From Kaistia algarum (GTDB lineage: Bacteria; Pseudomonadota; Alphaproteobacteria; Rhizobiales; Kaistiaceae): a stretch of 64,000 nucleotides of DNA. Location: positions 682,001 through 746,000 of the forward strand of contig NZ_JAPKNJ010000002.1 of NCBI RefSeq assembly GCF_026343945.1. Direction: 5' to 3'. How positions within the stretch are numbered: position 1 is the stretch's first letter; every line of letters starts with the position of its first letter. This document shows positions 17,506-27,211 of this stretch, piece by piece. The translations under genes were made by a program, and so were the position numbers. The notes under the pieces are model-generated. The model was not told where the DNA came from and made no database searches. It saw only the letters and a list, made by a program, of their open reading frames with translations.

Positions 17506-19206
17506 TCAGTTCTTCTGGACGATGCACGCGCCGCCCGAGGCCTTGAGAGCCTCGCAGAGCGTGATGGCCTCGTCGCGCGTCGCCATCGGGCCGACGCGGG
17601 CGCGGTAGTAGATGCCCTTGGCGCCGAGATCGGCGCGGACGATGTCCGGTGAGCGGTTGCCGAGGATCTCGGGATATTTGCGCTGAAGGGCGCGATAGGC
17701 CGTTGCCGCCTGATCCTGGCTGCGCTGCGATGTAACCTGCACGACGAAGCCGCCAGCACCCGAAGCGGAGGTCGCCGCCGGAACTGTTTCGGCGGGAGCC
17801 GGACGAAGCGCCGGCTTCGGCGCGGCCATCTGCGAAGTGTCCTTCGACGAGGGCGGCGCGGACGGCTCGGCCGCGGGCAGCGGCGCGGTGACGGCCGGCT
17901 CGGGAGCCGCGGGCTCAGGAGCGACAGGCTCCGCCGCCGCAGGCGCCGTATCCGCCGCCGGGGCGGCATCGGATGCGGCCGGGGCAGCCAGGGTCGTTGC
18001 CGGCGCGGCGGCGACATCGGCCGAGCCGGGTGCAGCGTCCTTTGCCGTCGCCTGGCTGGAGACGATCGTCCCGTCCGGCTTGATCACGACCGTGCGCACC
18101 TTGCGCGGCACCGCGTCGTCGCCGCCCTGTGCATCGCTGGCCGGAGCGGCCCCCGATGCATCGGGGGTTGCGGGCGCCGACGAATTGTCGCCCGGCGCGC
18201 CGGGAAGAATGATGCGCGAAATCTCTCGGCTCGCCGCCGATTCATTCGACGACGGCGCATCGACGGCGCCATCATCGGGCAGCACCAACTGTTCCTGCGG
18301 CGCGGCATCGGGATTGGCGCGGTCGAAGATCAACTTGTTCTGCTGGCCGTCATCCGCAGCCGGCTGAGCGGCCGGCTGGACTTTGGTCGGCCCTTGATCC
18401 GCGACAATCACCTTCGGTGCATCGGCGCTCGTATCGGAACTGCCGCCCTTCAGAGCCAGCGCCGCCAGACCGCCAGCCAGAACCACGGCAAGCCCGATCG
18501 CGGCGATGATCAGCGGCCGGCGCGAGCGGCGCGGCGGCTCGGCATCATAGCCGTCATACTCGCCGAACCGGTCCTCGCCGTAATCGGTGTCGTCATAACC
18601 CGGTTCCGCCGGCTCATCCTCGTAATAATAGTCATCATGATCGGCGGCCGCAGGCTGGGGCGGCGGGGCAGCGGGCGCCCTCGTGCTCGCACGAGGGGCG
18701 GCGAATGGGTCCGTCTCGCGGTCGAAATCGCCCGCGGCATAAGCCGTTCCGGAATAGGGATCTTCCTCGGCCTCAGGCTCACGGGGCGCCGTCCAGCTCG
18801 GCGTCTGCGGCTGGCCGGGGCGCAGGCGCATGTGGTCGAAGGATTCGCGCGGCGCGGCGGCCTGAGCCGCCCTCGGCTCCTGTCTTGGTTCCTGCCTCGG
18901 CTCCGGCGCGGAAGCGCGCGGGCTCGATGGGCGGCTTGCCGGATCGAAGGAGGACTGCAAATCGTTCAGGAGTTCGGACTCGAGATCGAACGATGTATCG
19001 CGCACCGGAGCGCGCTGCGCCGATGCCGGACGCGTCGCTACCGTAGGCTGCGCCGCCGGCCGGCCGACGAGATCGTCGAAGCTCTGATTCCCGGAAACAA
19101 TACGGGCGAGTTCCACGAGCGGGTCATCCTGCGGCACGGGCCGCTGGGCAGCCGGCTCGGAGCCAACCGGCTTGCGCGTGAAAGACTTGTCGTAGCGATC
19201 TACCAT
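17506..19206 (-). CDS. SPOR domain-containing membrane protein
   Basis: 566 residues from the ATG at 19206 (MVDRYDKSFTRKP). The N-terminal ~230 residues are cytoplasmic, Pro/Glu/Arg-rich and probably disordered. A single membrane helix spans about 231-252 (RRPLIIAAIGLAVVLAGGL). A long Ala/Pro periplasmic linker leads to a C-terminal SPOR domain (about 488-566, GGFVVQVTSQRSQDQAATAY onward) ending ACIVQKN. SPOR domains bind denuded septal glycan, so a cell-division role is likely. The gene sits between argS and nagZ, as is usual in rhizobia. Confidence 0.92.
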   Translation of the reverse strand: MVDRYDKSFTRKPVGSEPAAQRPVPQDDPLVELARIVSGNQSFDDLVGRPAAQPTVATRPASAQRAPVRDTSFDLESELLNDLQSSFDPASRPSSPRASAPEPRQEPRQEPRAAQAAAPRESFDHMRLRPGQPQTPSWTAPREPEAEEDPYSGTAYAAGDFDRETDPFAAPRASTRAPAAPPPQPAAADHDDYYYEDEPAEPGYDDTDYGEDRFGEYDGYDAEPPRRSRRPLIIAAIGLAVVLAGGLAALALKGGSSDTSADAPKVIVADQGPTKVQPAAQPAADDGQQNKLIFDRANPDAAPQEQLVLPDDGAVDAPSSNESAASREISRIILPGAPGDNSSAPATPDASGAAPASDAQGGDDAVPRKVRTVVIKPDGTIVSSQATAKDAAPGSADVAAAPATTLAAPAASDAAPAADTAPAAAEPVAPEPAAPEPAVTAPLPAAEPSAPPSSKDTSQMAAPKPALRPAPAETVPAATSASGAGGFVVQVTSQRSQDQAATAYRALQRKYPEILGNRSPDIVRADLGAKGIYYRARVGPMATRDEAITLCEALKASGGACIVQKN

Positions 19207-19267
19207 CGCACTCCACTTTCGGCTGATCCCGAAGCCGCTCGGGCGAACGCTCAAGAAAAGAAGACGC

Positions 19268-21025
19268 CTAACGCATCTCCTCGGGGGAGCTGACGCCGAG
19301 CATCAGCAGTCCGGATGAAAGCACCACCTTTATGGCATGAACAAGGGCCAGCCGGGATACAGTCAACTCTGGTTCATCAGCGTTAATAAAGCGTAATTGC
19401 GGCAGATCCTTGCCCCGATTCCACTGCTGATGGAACTCAGCTGCCAGATCATAAAGGTAGAACGCAATCCGGTGCGGCTCGCTTGCCTCGGCCGCCGATT
19501 CGACGATACGCGGGAATTCGGCGAGGCGGCGCACCAGCGCAATCTCACCGCTGTCGTCGAGTCGCTGAAGATCGGCGGCGGCGAAACGCTGCGACGAAAG
19601 TTCAGCGCCCGGCATCTCGATCGCGGCGTTGCGCAGGATGGATGCCGCACGGGCATGGCCGTATTGAACGTAGAAGACGGGGTTGTCCTTCGACTGCTCC
19701 GTGACCTTCTGGAAATCGAAATCGAGCGGCGCATCGCTCTTACGGTAGAGCATCATGAACCGGACGGCGTCGCGGCCGACTTCCTCGACCACGTCCCTCA
19801 GCGTTACGAAATCCCCCGAGCGCTTCGACATGCGCACCGGCTCGCCAGCGCGATAGAGCTTGACCAACTGGCAGAGCAGCACCTGAACCGAAGCCGTGCC
19901 GCCCGAAATCGCGCGCCCGACCGCCTGGAGACGCTTCACATAGCCGCCATGATCGGCGCCGAGGACATAGACCATGCGCCGGAAACCACGGTCGAACTTG
20001 TCCTTGAAGTAGGCGACGTCACCGGCAAAATAGGTGTAGCTCCCGTCCGACTTCATCAGCGGCCGGTCGATGTCGTCGCCCACATCCGTGGCGCGGAACA
20101 GTAGCTGCTCGCGGTCCTCCCAATCGTCGGGAAGCTGGCCCTTGGGCGGCGGCAGCGTGCCGCGATAGACGAAACCCTTCTTCTCCATGTCCTCGATCGT
20201 GGTGGCGATCTTGCCGCCGTTCGAACCGGCGAGCGAGCGCTCGGAGAAGAAGACGTCGTGACGGACGTTCAGAAGCGCGAGATCGTCGCGGATCATCACC
20301 ATCATCGCGTCGATGGCGATCTGGCGCACGATCGGCAGCCACTCGGCCTCGTCCTTGCCGAGCAGATCCTTGCCGAAGCGGGCCGCCAGATCGGCGCCGA
20401 CCGGCTTCAGATAATCGCCCGGATAGAGCCCCTCGGGAATGGCGCCAATATCCTCGCCGAGTGCCTCCCGGTAGCGCAGGAAGGCCGAGCGGGCGAGCAC
20501 GTCGACCTGCCCGCCGGCATCATTGATGTAATATTCCTTGGTGACGTCGTAGCCGGCCGCGCTCAACAGGCTCGCCAGCGCATCGCCGACCACCGCGCCG
20601 CGGCAATGGCCGACATGCATGGGGCCGGTCGGGTTGGCCGAGACATATTCGACATTGACCTTCAGATCCGCCCCGATATCGCTCCGCCCAAAGGCAGCAC
20701 CAGCCTCGATCAGCGCCTTGAGCGCCGCAGCACGATAGGCCGACGAGAGCAGGATGTTGATGAAGCCAGGGCCTGCCACCTCGACGGAGGCAACCGCCTC
20801 ATCGTCGCGCAGACGGCCGGCTATCGCTTCGGCAAGATCGCGCGGCTTGAGGCCGAGCGGCTTCGCCAGCACCATTGCCGCGTTGGTCGCCAGATCGCCA
20901 TGCGCGGCGTCGCGCGGCGGCTCCACCACGATGCGCGACAGGTCGACGCCCGTCGTTCCGCGCGCGGCGAGGACAAGCTCGACGGCGGAGATCACGCGCG
21001 CGGTAAAATCGCGGAAAATGTTCAT
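19268..21025 (-). CDS. argS: Arginyl-tRNA synthetase
   Basis: 585 residues from the ATG at 21025 ([11 protein letters not shown]); a GTG three codons upstream is less likely. The N-terminal additional domain is typical of ArgRS. The HIGH-type motif reads [17 protein letters not shown], and the KMSK-type motif is [17 protein letters not shown]. The C-terminal DALR anticodon-binding domain ends [11 protein letters not shown]. It charges tRNA-Arg. The gene lies between dgt and the SPOR gene on the same strand. Confidence 0.97.
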   Translation of the reverse strand: MNIFRDFTARVISAVELVLAARGTTGVDLSRIVVEPPRDAAHGDLATNAAMVLAKPLGLKPRDLAEAIAGRLRDDEAVASVEVAGPGFINILLSSAYRAAALKALIEAGAAFGRSDIGADLKVNVEYVSANPTGPMHVGHCRGAVVGDALASLLSAAGYDVTKEYYINDAGGQVDVLARSAFLRYREALGEDIGAIPEGLYPGDYLKPVGADLAARFGKDLLGKDEAEWLPIVRQIAIDAMMVMIRDDLALLNVRHDVFFSERSLAGSNGGKIATTIEDMEKKGFVYRGTLPPPKGQLPDDWEDREQLLFRATDVGDDIDRPLMKSDGSYTYFAGDVAYFKDKFDRGFRRMVYVLGADHGGYVKRLQAVGRAISGGTASVQVLLCQLVKLYRAGEPVRMSKRSGDFVTLRDVVEEVGRDAVRFMMLYRKSDAPLDFDFQKVTEQSKDNPVFYVQYGHARAASILRNAAIEMPGAELSSQRFAAADLQRLDDSGEIALVRRLAEFPRIVESAAEASEPHRIAFYLYDLAAEFHQQWNRGKDLPQLRFINADEPELTVSRLALVHAIKVVLSSGLLMLGVSSPEEMR

Positions 21026-21078
21026 GGATCGCACTCGGGTCGCTATCGGGGCTGCGGAACGCAGGAGATGGCGTGGCG

Positions 21079-22293
21079 CTAGCCCAAATCCGCGGAGGCG
21101 TCAAACAGACGCTGGTATTCCCGTATCGCATAGCGATCCGTCATCCCGGCGAGAAAATCAGCAATTGCGCGGGCGCGGCGTGCTTCGCCTACCCCTTCGC
21201 AAGCCAGACGCCATTCCTCCGGCAGCGCACCGGGATCGCGCCAGTACCGTTCGAACAGCCGCCGGACGATATCTTCCGCCGATCGCATGACTGACATAAT
21301 CTTTTCATGCCGATAGACGTTCTTCTTGAGATACCGCTTTATCTCCCGATCGCCGATCGCGACCGCCTCGGAGAAGGCGATGACGGCATGGGGCGCATGG
21401 CGGATGTCATCCGCATCGTGCGGGTTCAACGTTTCGATGCGGGCGATGGATTGGGAGATCACATCCTCGATCATACGGGTGATCAGGCGGCGGACAATCT
21501 CATTGACGAGCCTCGGCTGCTCAAGCCGGGGATGCTCGGCCTCGATGGCTGCCATGATGTCGTCGAGGAACGGCACTTCGCGCAGGCCCGCCGCGGATAA
21601 CAGGCCGGCGCGGAGCCCATCGTCGATGTCATGAGCGTCATAGGCAATGTCGTCGGCGATCGCGGCCGCCTGCGCCTCGGCCGACGAGAACGTCGAGAGC
21701 TCCAGATCCTGCAACTCGGCATAGGCGGTGAGTGCCAAGGGAAGCGGGCGGCCTGCATAGACGCCGACGCCGCTCCCCTCGGCATCGACCAGCGGGCCGT
21801 TGTGCTTGACCAAGCCCTCCAGCGTTTCCCAAGAGAGATTCAGTCCGTCGAACCCAGGATAGCGACGCTCCAGCCGCGTGACGACGCGGAGGCTCTGGGC
21901 GTTGTGGTCGAACCCCCCGCAATCCGCCATGACGGCATCAAGCGCCCGCTCGCCGGCATGGCCGAAGGGCGGATGGCCGAGATCGTGGGCGAGCGCGATG
22001 GCTTCCGCGAGATCCTCATCGAGGCGCAGCGCGCGCGCTAGCGCTCGGGCGATCTGGGCCACCTCGATCGTGTGGGTCAGGCGCGTGCGATAATGATCGC
22101 CCTCGTCATAGAGGAAGACCTGGGTCTTGTCCTTCAGCCGGCGGAACGCTGTCGAGTGAATGATGCGGTCGCGGTCGCGCTGATAGGGCGTTCGCGTCGG
22201 GCTCCCGGCCTCCGGATAGAGGCGGCCGCGGCTGGTCTGGGGCTGGACTGCGAAGACCGCCCTTTCGCCGCCGAAGCCGATCTTGCTCTGCAT
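21079..22293 (-). CDS. dgt: Deoxyguanosinetriphosphate triphosphohydrolase-like protein
   Basis: 404 residues from the ATG at 22293 ([11 protein letters not shown]); the frame upstream has no conserved sequence. The HD-domain ligands are visible in [20 protein letters not shown] and [19 protein letters not shown], followed by [17 protein letters not shown]. Family members hydrolyse dNTPs to deoxynucleoside and tripolyphosphate. It is the first gene of the minus-strand dgt-argS-SPOR-nagZ-scpAB run and is divergent from erpA. Confidence 0.94.
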   Translation of the reverse strand: MQSKIGFGGERAVFAVQPQTSRGRLYPEAGSPTRTPYQRDRDRIIHSTAFRRLKDKTQVFLYDEGDHYRTRLTHTIEVAQIARALARALRLDEDLAEAIALAHDLGHPPFGHAGERALDAVMADCGGFDHNAQSLRVVTRLERRYPGFDGLNLSWETLEGLVKHNGPLVDAEGSGVGVYAGRPLPLALTAYAELQDLELSTFSSAEAQAAAIADDIAYDAHDIDDGLRAGLLSAAGLREVPFLDDIMAAIEAEHPRLEQPRLVNEIVRRLITRMIEDVISQSIARIETLNPHDADDIRHAPHAVIAFSEAVAIGDREIKRYLKKNVYRHEKIMSVMRSAEDIVRRLFERYWRDPGALPEEWRLACEGVGEARRARAIADFLAGMTDRYAIREYQRLFDASADLG

Positions 22294-22318
22294 GTCAGCC
22301 TCACCATCGCGCCGCGGG

Positions 22319-22347
22319 TTGACACCCGCCATAGCGATCTTAACTAT
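22319..22347 (+). promoter_or_regulatory. Candidate promoter for erpA
   Basis: TTGACA at 22319-22324 is followed after 16-17 bp by TAACTAT (22341-22347), a good -35/-10 pair. It lies in the 97-bp divergent dgt-erpA spacer, about 45 bp before the erpA start. Confidence 0.5.
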
Positions 22348-22390
22348 CGTTCCTGGAACCACGATCCTAGAGGTTCATCGGGACCGCCTC

Positions 22391-22729
22391 ATGACCACCG
22401 CGACATCCGAGATCACGATTTCCGACAGCGCCGTGAAGCGCATCGCCCGCATCCTCGCGAAGGAACCGGCGGGCACCGCGCTGCGCATCTCCGTGTCCGG
22501 TGGCGGCTGCTCGGGCTTCCAATATGGCTTTGACCTCGACGCGACGCGCGCGCCCGACGATCTCGTTCTGGAGCGGGGCGGTGCCATGGTGCTGATCGAT
22601 TCGGTATCGGTGCCGTTCATGGACGGATCGGAGATCGATTTCGTCGACGATTTGATCGGCCAATCGTTCCAAATCAAGAACCCGCTCGCCACTTCGTCCT
22701 GCGGCTGCGGCACCAGCTTCGCGCTCTGA
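22391..22729 (+). CDS. erpA: Iron-sulfur cluster insertion protein ErpA (A-type carrier)
   Basis: 112 residues from the ATG at 22391. The three A-type carrier cysteines are present: SGGGCSGFQYGF (Cys40) and SSCGCGTSFAL (Cys104 and Cys106). It transfers Fe-S clusters to apo-proteins. It is divergently transcribed from dgt. In many rhizobia xth lies directly beyond erpA; here four other genes intervene. Confidence 0.95.
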   Translation: MTTATSEITISDSAVKRIARILAKEPAGTALRISVSGGGCSGFQYGFDLDATRAPDDLVLERGGAMVLIDSVSVPFMDGSEIDFVDDLIGQSFQIKNPLATSSCGCGTSFAL

Positions 22730-22749
22730 CGTCCGCGCTGCAGCGGACG
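22730..22749. terminator. Stem-loop between convergent erpA and SIS gene
   Basis: CGTCCGC (22730-22736), a 6-nt loop and GCGGACG (22743-22749) form a perfect 7-bp stem directly after the erpA stop. There is no U-run on either side, so factor-independent termination is uncertain. Confidence 0.4.
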
Positions 22750-22770
22750 CCATTGAGCGTTACGCCTTCC

Positions 22771-23325
22771 CTATTCGAGATTGGTGTGGTTGGCGCGCAT
22801 CGCGTCCGGCGAGATGGCGAGCTTTTCGCGCAGCTTCAGGATCATGACCTCGAACAGCACAAATAGTGCGCCCTCGAAGAGCGAGCCCATCGGCAGCACC
22901 GAACTTTTCTTCTCGCCCTGGTCGTCGGCCATGGTCTGCGCAGGCAGCGTGAGCACGAAATCGGCATAGGCCGCGCCGCGGCCCTTGGGCTGCGCGGTGA
23001 TGAAGAGGATGCGCGCACCCGCCCGCTTGGCGACATCCATCAGCGCGAGAGCCGTCGATATCTCGCCGGGACCGCATGTGACGATGAAGAGATCACCCTT
23101 GCCCACAGGCGGCGTCGTCATGTCTCCCTCGACCGCCACCTTGAGGCCCATGTGATAGAGTCGCATGGCGAAGCCCATGATCTGCAGCCGCTCACGTCCG
23201 CCGCCGAACACGACGATCGTCCTCGCCTCCGCGATCATGTCGAGCGCCGTGTCGACAGCGGCATCGTCAATCCTGTCGAAAACGCCCTTCAGTTCGTCGA
23301 GCGCCGTGCCGTAAAGCGAGCCCAT
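22771..23325 (-). CDS. SIS-domain sugar-phosphate isomerase, 6-phospho-3-hexuloisomerase-like
   Basis: 184 residues, the size of HxlB-type isomerases. A single SIS fold carries TIVVFGGGRERLQIMGFAMRL and the phosphate-binding LFIVTCGPGEISTALAL. The C-terminus MRANHTNLE resembles the RHxNLE end typical of 6-phospho-3-hexuloisomerases. Such enzymes interconvert hexulose 6-phosphate and fructose 6-phosphate. No hexulose-6-phosphate synthase gene is nearby, so the physiological substrate is uncertain. It lies 80 bp downstream of the AMP nucleosidase gene on the same strand and may be cotranscribed with it. Confidence 0.85.
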   Translation of the reverse strand: MGSLYGTALDELKGVFDRIDDAAVDTALDMIAEARTIVVFGGGRERLQIMGFAMRLYHMGLKVAVEGDMTTPPVGKGDLFIVTCGPGEISTALALMDVAKRAGARILFITAQPKGRGAAYADFVLTLPAQTMADDQGEKKSSVLPMGSLFEGALFVLFEVMILKLREKLAISPDAMRANHTNLE

Positions 23326-23405
23326 GGTATTCCTCCCGTTTCGATGATTGTTGGCAGCGGCCGCTCCTCAACGGCTACCGCGCCGGCTTTTCGTTGTCGG
23401 CAAGT

Positions 23406-24905
23406 TTATTGGAACGCCGTCTCCGTGAAGCTGCGGAGCTTTCTCGAATGCAGCCGTTCCGGCGCCATCTGGCGCAGCATTTCCAGCGCACGGATGCCGA
23501 TCTCCAGATGCTGGCCGACCTGGGTCCGGTAGAATTCCGAGGCCATGCCGGGTAGCTTCAATTCGCCATGCAGTGGCTTGTCGGAAACGCAGAGCAGCGT
23601 TCCATAGGGCACCCGGAAGCGGAAGCCATTGGCGGCGATCGTTGCCGATTCCATGTCGAGTGCTACGGCACGGGACTGCGAGAAACGCTGCACCGGCTCC
23701 CGGTGGTCGCGCAGTTCCCAGTTCCGGTTGTCGATCGTCGCCACCGTCCCCGTGCGCATGATGCGCTTCAAATCATAGCCCTCCAGCCCGGTGACCTCCT
23801 CCACCGCATCCTCCAGCGCCACCTGCACCTCGGCGAGCGGCGGGATCGGGATCCAGTTCGGCAGATCGGCGTCGAGCACATGGTCCTCGCGGACATAGCC
23901 ATGGGCCAGCACGTAGTCGCCGAGCTTCTGGCTGTTCCGGAGGCCAGCGCAGTGGCCGAGCATCAGCCAGGCGTGTGGACGCAGCACCGCGACATGATCG
24001 GTGATCGTCTTCGCGTTCGACGGCCCGACGCCGATGTTCACCATGGTGATGCCGGTGCTGTTGCCGAGCTTCAGATGATAGGCCGGCATCTGCGGCAGGC
24101 GCGGCGGGGCACGGCCGGAGATCGGCTCGGACGAGCCGGCGGGCGTCATCAGATTGCCCGGCTCGACGAACGCGTCATAGCCGCCACCGCCCTCGGCCAT
24201 CAGCCGGCGGGCGCGGACGCAGAACTCGTCGATATAGAACTGGTAGTTGGTGAAGAGCACGAAGTTCTGGAAATGCTCGGCATCCGTGGCGGTGTAGTGC
24301 GACAGCCGGAACAGCGAATAGTCGATGCGCGGCGCCGTGAAAGGCGCGAGCGGGAGAGGCGTTCCGGGCGGCGCCACATAGGTGCCATTGGCGATGGCGT
24401 CGTCGGTTACCGCGAGATCCGGCACGTCGAACATGTCGCGAAGCGGCCTCTCGATGCGCTCAGCGAGTTCGCCCTCGACATGGACACCGTTGGGGAAGGC
24501 GAAGTGCAGCGGAATCGGCAGATTGGATGGCCCAACGGCGACGGGCACGCCGTGGTTGCGCAGCAGCAGGCGGATCTGCTCGGTGAGATAATTGCGGAAA
24601 AGGCTCGGCTGGGTGATCGTCGTCGCATAGTCGCCAGGGCCCGAGACATGGCCATAGGCGAGACGGGAATCGATATGAGCGTAGCTCGTCGTGCGGATGC
24701 CGATCTCGGGATAGGTCGCCCTCACCCTGCCTTTGGGCGGGCGGCCATGGAGCAGCGCGTCGAAGCTGGAGCGCAGATGCGCCGTGTGGGCATCATAGAT
24801 TTCCTCGAGTCGCCGCACCGCCTTGACGGGATCGGTGAAACTCTCGGTCGGTATCGGCTCGGGCAGATCGAAGGCGGCGATATCGCGTTCCGGCTCGGCG
24901 GTCAT
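23406..24905 (-). CDS. amn: AMP nucleosidase
   Basis: 499 residues from the ATG at 24905, which is preceded by GGGGA at a good distance; an ATG at 24917 is the alternative. The N-terminal Amn-specific domain contains PEIGIRTTSYAHIDSRLAYG. The C-terminal phosphorylase-like domain contains TGITMVNIGVGPSNAKTITD and SRAVALDMESATIAANGFRF, with the catalytic-region Asp-Met-Glu-Ser. The enzyme cleaves AMP to adenine and ribose 5-phosphate in purine salvage. The next gene in the same direction encodes the SIS isomerase. Confidence 0.93.
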   Translation of the reverse strand: MTAEPERDIAAFDLPEPIPTESFTDPVKAVRRLEEIYDAHTAHLRSSFDALLHGRPPKGRVRATYPEIGIRTTSYAHIDSRLAYGHVSGPGDYATTITQPSLFRNYLTEQIRLLLRNHGVPVAVGPSNLPIPLHFAFPNGVHVEGELAERIERPLRDMFDVPDLAVTDDAIANGTYVAPPGTPLPLAPFTAPRIDYSLFRLSHYTATDAEHFQNFVLFTNYQFYIDEFCVRARRLMAEGGGGYDAFVEPGNLMTPAGSSEPISGRAPPRLPQMPAYHLKLGNSTGITMVNIGVGPSNAKTITDHVAVLRPHAWLMLGHCAGLRNSQKLGDYVLAHGYVREDHVLDADLPNWIPIPPLAEVQVALEDAVEEVTGLEGYDLKRIMRTGTVATIDNRNWELRDHREPVQRFSQSRAVALDMESATIAANGFRFRVPYGTLLCVSDKPLHGELKLPGMASEFYRTQVGQHLEIGIRALEMLRQMAPERLHSRKLRSFTETAFQ

Positions 24906-25010
24906 GTCGGTCCCCATTTCGGGGCGGGACTGTCCGCCAGTGAACGCGCCGGGTCAAGGCATGGAGGCATTCCCTCGCGGCCTGTAATCCGCCACCAGAC
25001 ACAATGACGA

Positions 25011-25031
25011 GAGGCGGCCAATGGCCGCCTC
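25011..25031 (-). terminator. Perfect hairpin after osmC
   Basis: GAGGCGGCC-aat-GGCCGCCTC is a perfect 9-bp stem with a 3-nt loop, about 28 bp beyond the osmC stop and before the amn start. The downstream U content on the minus strand is low, so it is a probable rather than certain terminator. Confidence 0.55.
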
Positions 25032-25058
25032 TGCTCTTTATCGTAACGAGAATGCCCG

Positions 25059-25484
25059 TCAGACGAGCTTGGCGTCGAGGCTGATCGGGACGGCCTTCAG
25101 GGCCTTGGACACCGGGCAACCTTCCTTGGTCGCGGCGGCGATCGTGTCGAATTCGGCCTTGTCGATACCGGGCACCTTGGCCTCGGTGACAAGGGCTATC
25201 GACGTGATGTCCGCGCCGCCGGGGCCGACTTCAACCTTCACCTTCGCGGTCGTGTGGACGTTCTCCACGGTGTGGCCGGCACCCGACAGGCCGGCAGCGA
25301 GCGCCATCGAGAAACAGGCCGCGTGGGCGGCGGCGATGAGTTCCTCGGGATTGGTCCCGACGCCTTCTTCGAAGCGCGAGGAGAAATTGTACTGGCCCTC
25401 ATAGGCGCCGCTGCCAAGCTTCACCGAGCCCTTGCCGGCCTTGAGGTCGCCTTGCCATTCCGCGTCGGAAATTCTTGTCGGCAT
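25059..25484 (-). CDS. OsmC-family peroxiredoxin-like protein
   Basis: 141 residues from the ATG at 25484. The two redox cysteines of the Ohr/OsmC fold are present in AAHAACFSMALA (Cys57) and KEGCPVSKALK (Cys123). The length and the GTNPEELIAAAHAACFSMAL element fit the OsmC branch. Members reduce organic hydroperoxides in the cytoplasm. It stands alone, with the MFS transporter gene upstream (100-bp spacer) and a strong hairpin downstream. Confidence 0.94.
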   Translation of the reverse strand: MPTRISDAEWQGDLKAGKGSVKLGSGAYEGQYNFSSRFEEGVGTNPEELIAAAHAACFSMALAAGLSGAGHTVENVHTTAKVKVEVGPGGADITSIALVTEAKVPGIDKAEFDTIAAATKEGCPVSKALKAVPISLDAKLV

Positions 25485-25583
25485 TGATCGTTCCCTTCCT
25501 TGTCGCCGGCCCGGTCGCCGACGGAACAGACTTAGTGCGGGATGGCGTCGCATCCAAGGGGAGCGCGACGCGGCCGGCCTGTC

Positions 25584-27044
25584 TCAGTGGATCGCTCCGC
25601 CTTCCTGGGGCTTGGCGTAACGCGGCAGGAACAGCGTCAGGACGCCGATGCCGATCAGCGCGGCGACTTCGAACCCGATCGCCCACTGGAAGGCGCTGAT
25701 GTAGTCCTCGCCGGTGATGGCGAGCCGGCCGAAGAAGACCACACCGGTAAGCGCGATGCCCATCGCCGTCCCGACCTGCCCCATCGCGCTGACGATGCCG
25801 GATGCCGAACCCGCGTGGCGAACCGGCACGTCGACCAGCACGAAATTGAACACCGGCGCGACGATGAGGCCCATGCCGATGCCGCCGACGATGAGGGACG
25901 GGATCATCTCCCACGGCGTGATGTCCTTACCGAAATGTCCGGCCGTCCAGGCGAGAGCCGCCATGGCAGCTGCCAGCGTGAAGGCGCCCGTCGTCAGCAC
26001 GGCGCGGCCGAAGCGCGGCACCAGGATCGGCCCGGACAGAGCCGCCGCCACGGAGACGCCGAGCGAGAACGGGATGCCGGTGAGGCCCGCCTCCATCACG
26101 CTGAAGCCCATGCCGAGCTGCATGTAGAGCGATTGGGTCAGGAAGAAGCCGCCGACGACGCCGAAGAACGAGCCACAGATCAGAATGCCGACAACGAAGG
26201 ATCGATATTCGAATAGACTTGGCACGACGAGCGGCGAACCGTCGATGCGGTCGCGGCGCTTCTGACTCCAGGCGAACAAGCCGAAGACGGGCAGCGCAGC
26301 CGCGATCATCGCAAAGGTCCAGTGCGGCCACTCAAGCTCGCGGCCTTGGATGAGCGGGAAGATCAGCATCGTCATAGCGAGAAGCGCGAGGCCGGTGCCG
26401 AGGAGATCGAGCTTCAGCGGATGCGGGGATTTCGCCGATGGAAGCGCGTACCATGCCGCGATGATCGCGAAGATACCGACTGGCACGTTGACCAGGAAGA
26501 TCATGCGCCAGCCCAGGCCGAAGAGACTGCCCGCCACCAGCAGGGCGCCGAGAATGGGTCCGAGTACGGAAGCAAGGCCGGCGATGCCGCCGTAGAAGGC
26601 TGAAATGTGCTGCCGTTCCTTCGGGTCGACATAGAGGATCTGGATGGTCGACATGATCTGCGGAACCATAATCGCTGCTGCCGCGCCCTGCAGCAGCCGG
26701 GCCACGACCAGGCCGGAGGCGGTCGTCGAAAAGCCGCAGATCGCCGAGGCGATCGTGAAACCAGCCATGCCGATCAGGAACATGGTCTTGTAGCCATAGA
26801 TGTCGCCGAGCCGACCACCGGGGATCAGGAACAGGGCGAAGGTCAGCGCGTAGCCGGCGACGATCCACTGGATCGAAGCGAAATCGGCGCCGATCGAGCC
26901 CTGGATCGAGGGAATCGCGACATTGACGATCGTGCCGTCGAGGATATCCATGAAGAAGGCGATGAGGACGACGAAGACGGCAAGGCGCCGCGACCTGCCT
27001 TTGAGGAGGCCCCTGCCCGTCGCGCCGCCCTGCTGTGCATCCAT
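25584..27044 (-). CDS. MFS transporter, DHA2 (EmrB/QacA) family
   Basis: 486 residues with about 14 hydrophobic helices. The N-terminal motif AFFMDILDGTIVNVAIPSIQ is the DHA2 signature. Motif A-like GGRLGDIYGYKTMFLIGMAG and motif C-like GSFFGVVGGFFLTQSLYMQL support drug:H+ antiport in the inner membrane. No adaptor (EmrA-type) or regulator gene is adjacent, so the substrate is unknown. It is transcribed away from the divergent xth gene. Confidence 0.9.
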   Translation of the reverse strand: MDAQQGGATGRGLLKGRSRRLAVFVVLIAFFMDILDGTIVNVAIPSIQGSIGADFASIQWIVAGYALTFALFLIPGGRLGDIYGYKTMFLIGMAGFTIASAICGFSTTASGLVVARLLQGAAAAIMVPQIMSTIQILYVDPKERQHISAFYGGIAGLASVLGPILGALLVAGSLFGLGWRMIFLVNVPVGIFAIIAAWYALPSAKSPHPLKLDLLGTGLALLAMTMLIFPLIQGRELEWPHWTFAMIAAALPVFGLFAWSQKRRDRIDGSPLVVPSLFEYRSFVVGILICGSFFGVVGGFFLTQSLYMQLGMGFSVMEAGLTGIPFSLGVSVAAALSGPILVPRFGRAVLTTGAFTLAAAMAALAWTAGHFGKDITPWEMIPSLIVGGIGMGLIVAPVFNFVLVDVPVRHAGSASGIVSAMGQVGTAMGIALTGVVFFGRLAITGEDYISAFQWAIGFEVAALIGIGVLTLFLPRYAKPQEGGAIH

Positions 27045-27211
27045 GCTGGAACCCCATTCGGTCGTCCGAAGATTTTTGGCCGTCGCGCCGATGCTCTATT
27101 CGACGCAGGCCTTTCTCTCAACAGCCAATCCGCCGCGCCATCCTTCCAACTCTGTCAGCGCTCCCCCGAAGGCCCTATCCATCCTCGCGGACAGACACTA
27201 GTCTCCCGGCC

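Noticed and set aside
17427..18017. Upstream extension of the nagZ frame
   Set aside because: It reads as Arg/Pro low-complexity inside the SPOR gene in another frame, and the NagZ family begins at the ATG at 17426.
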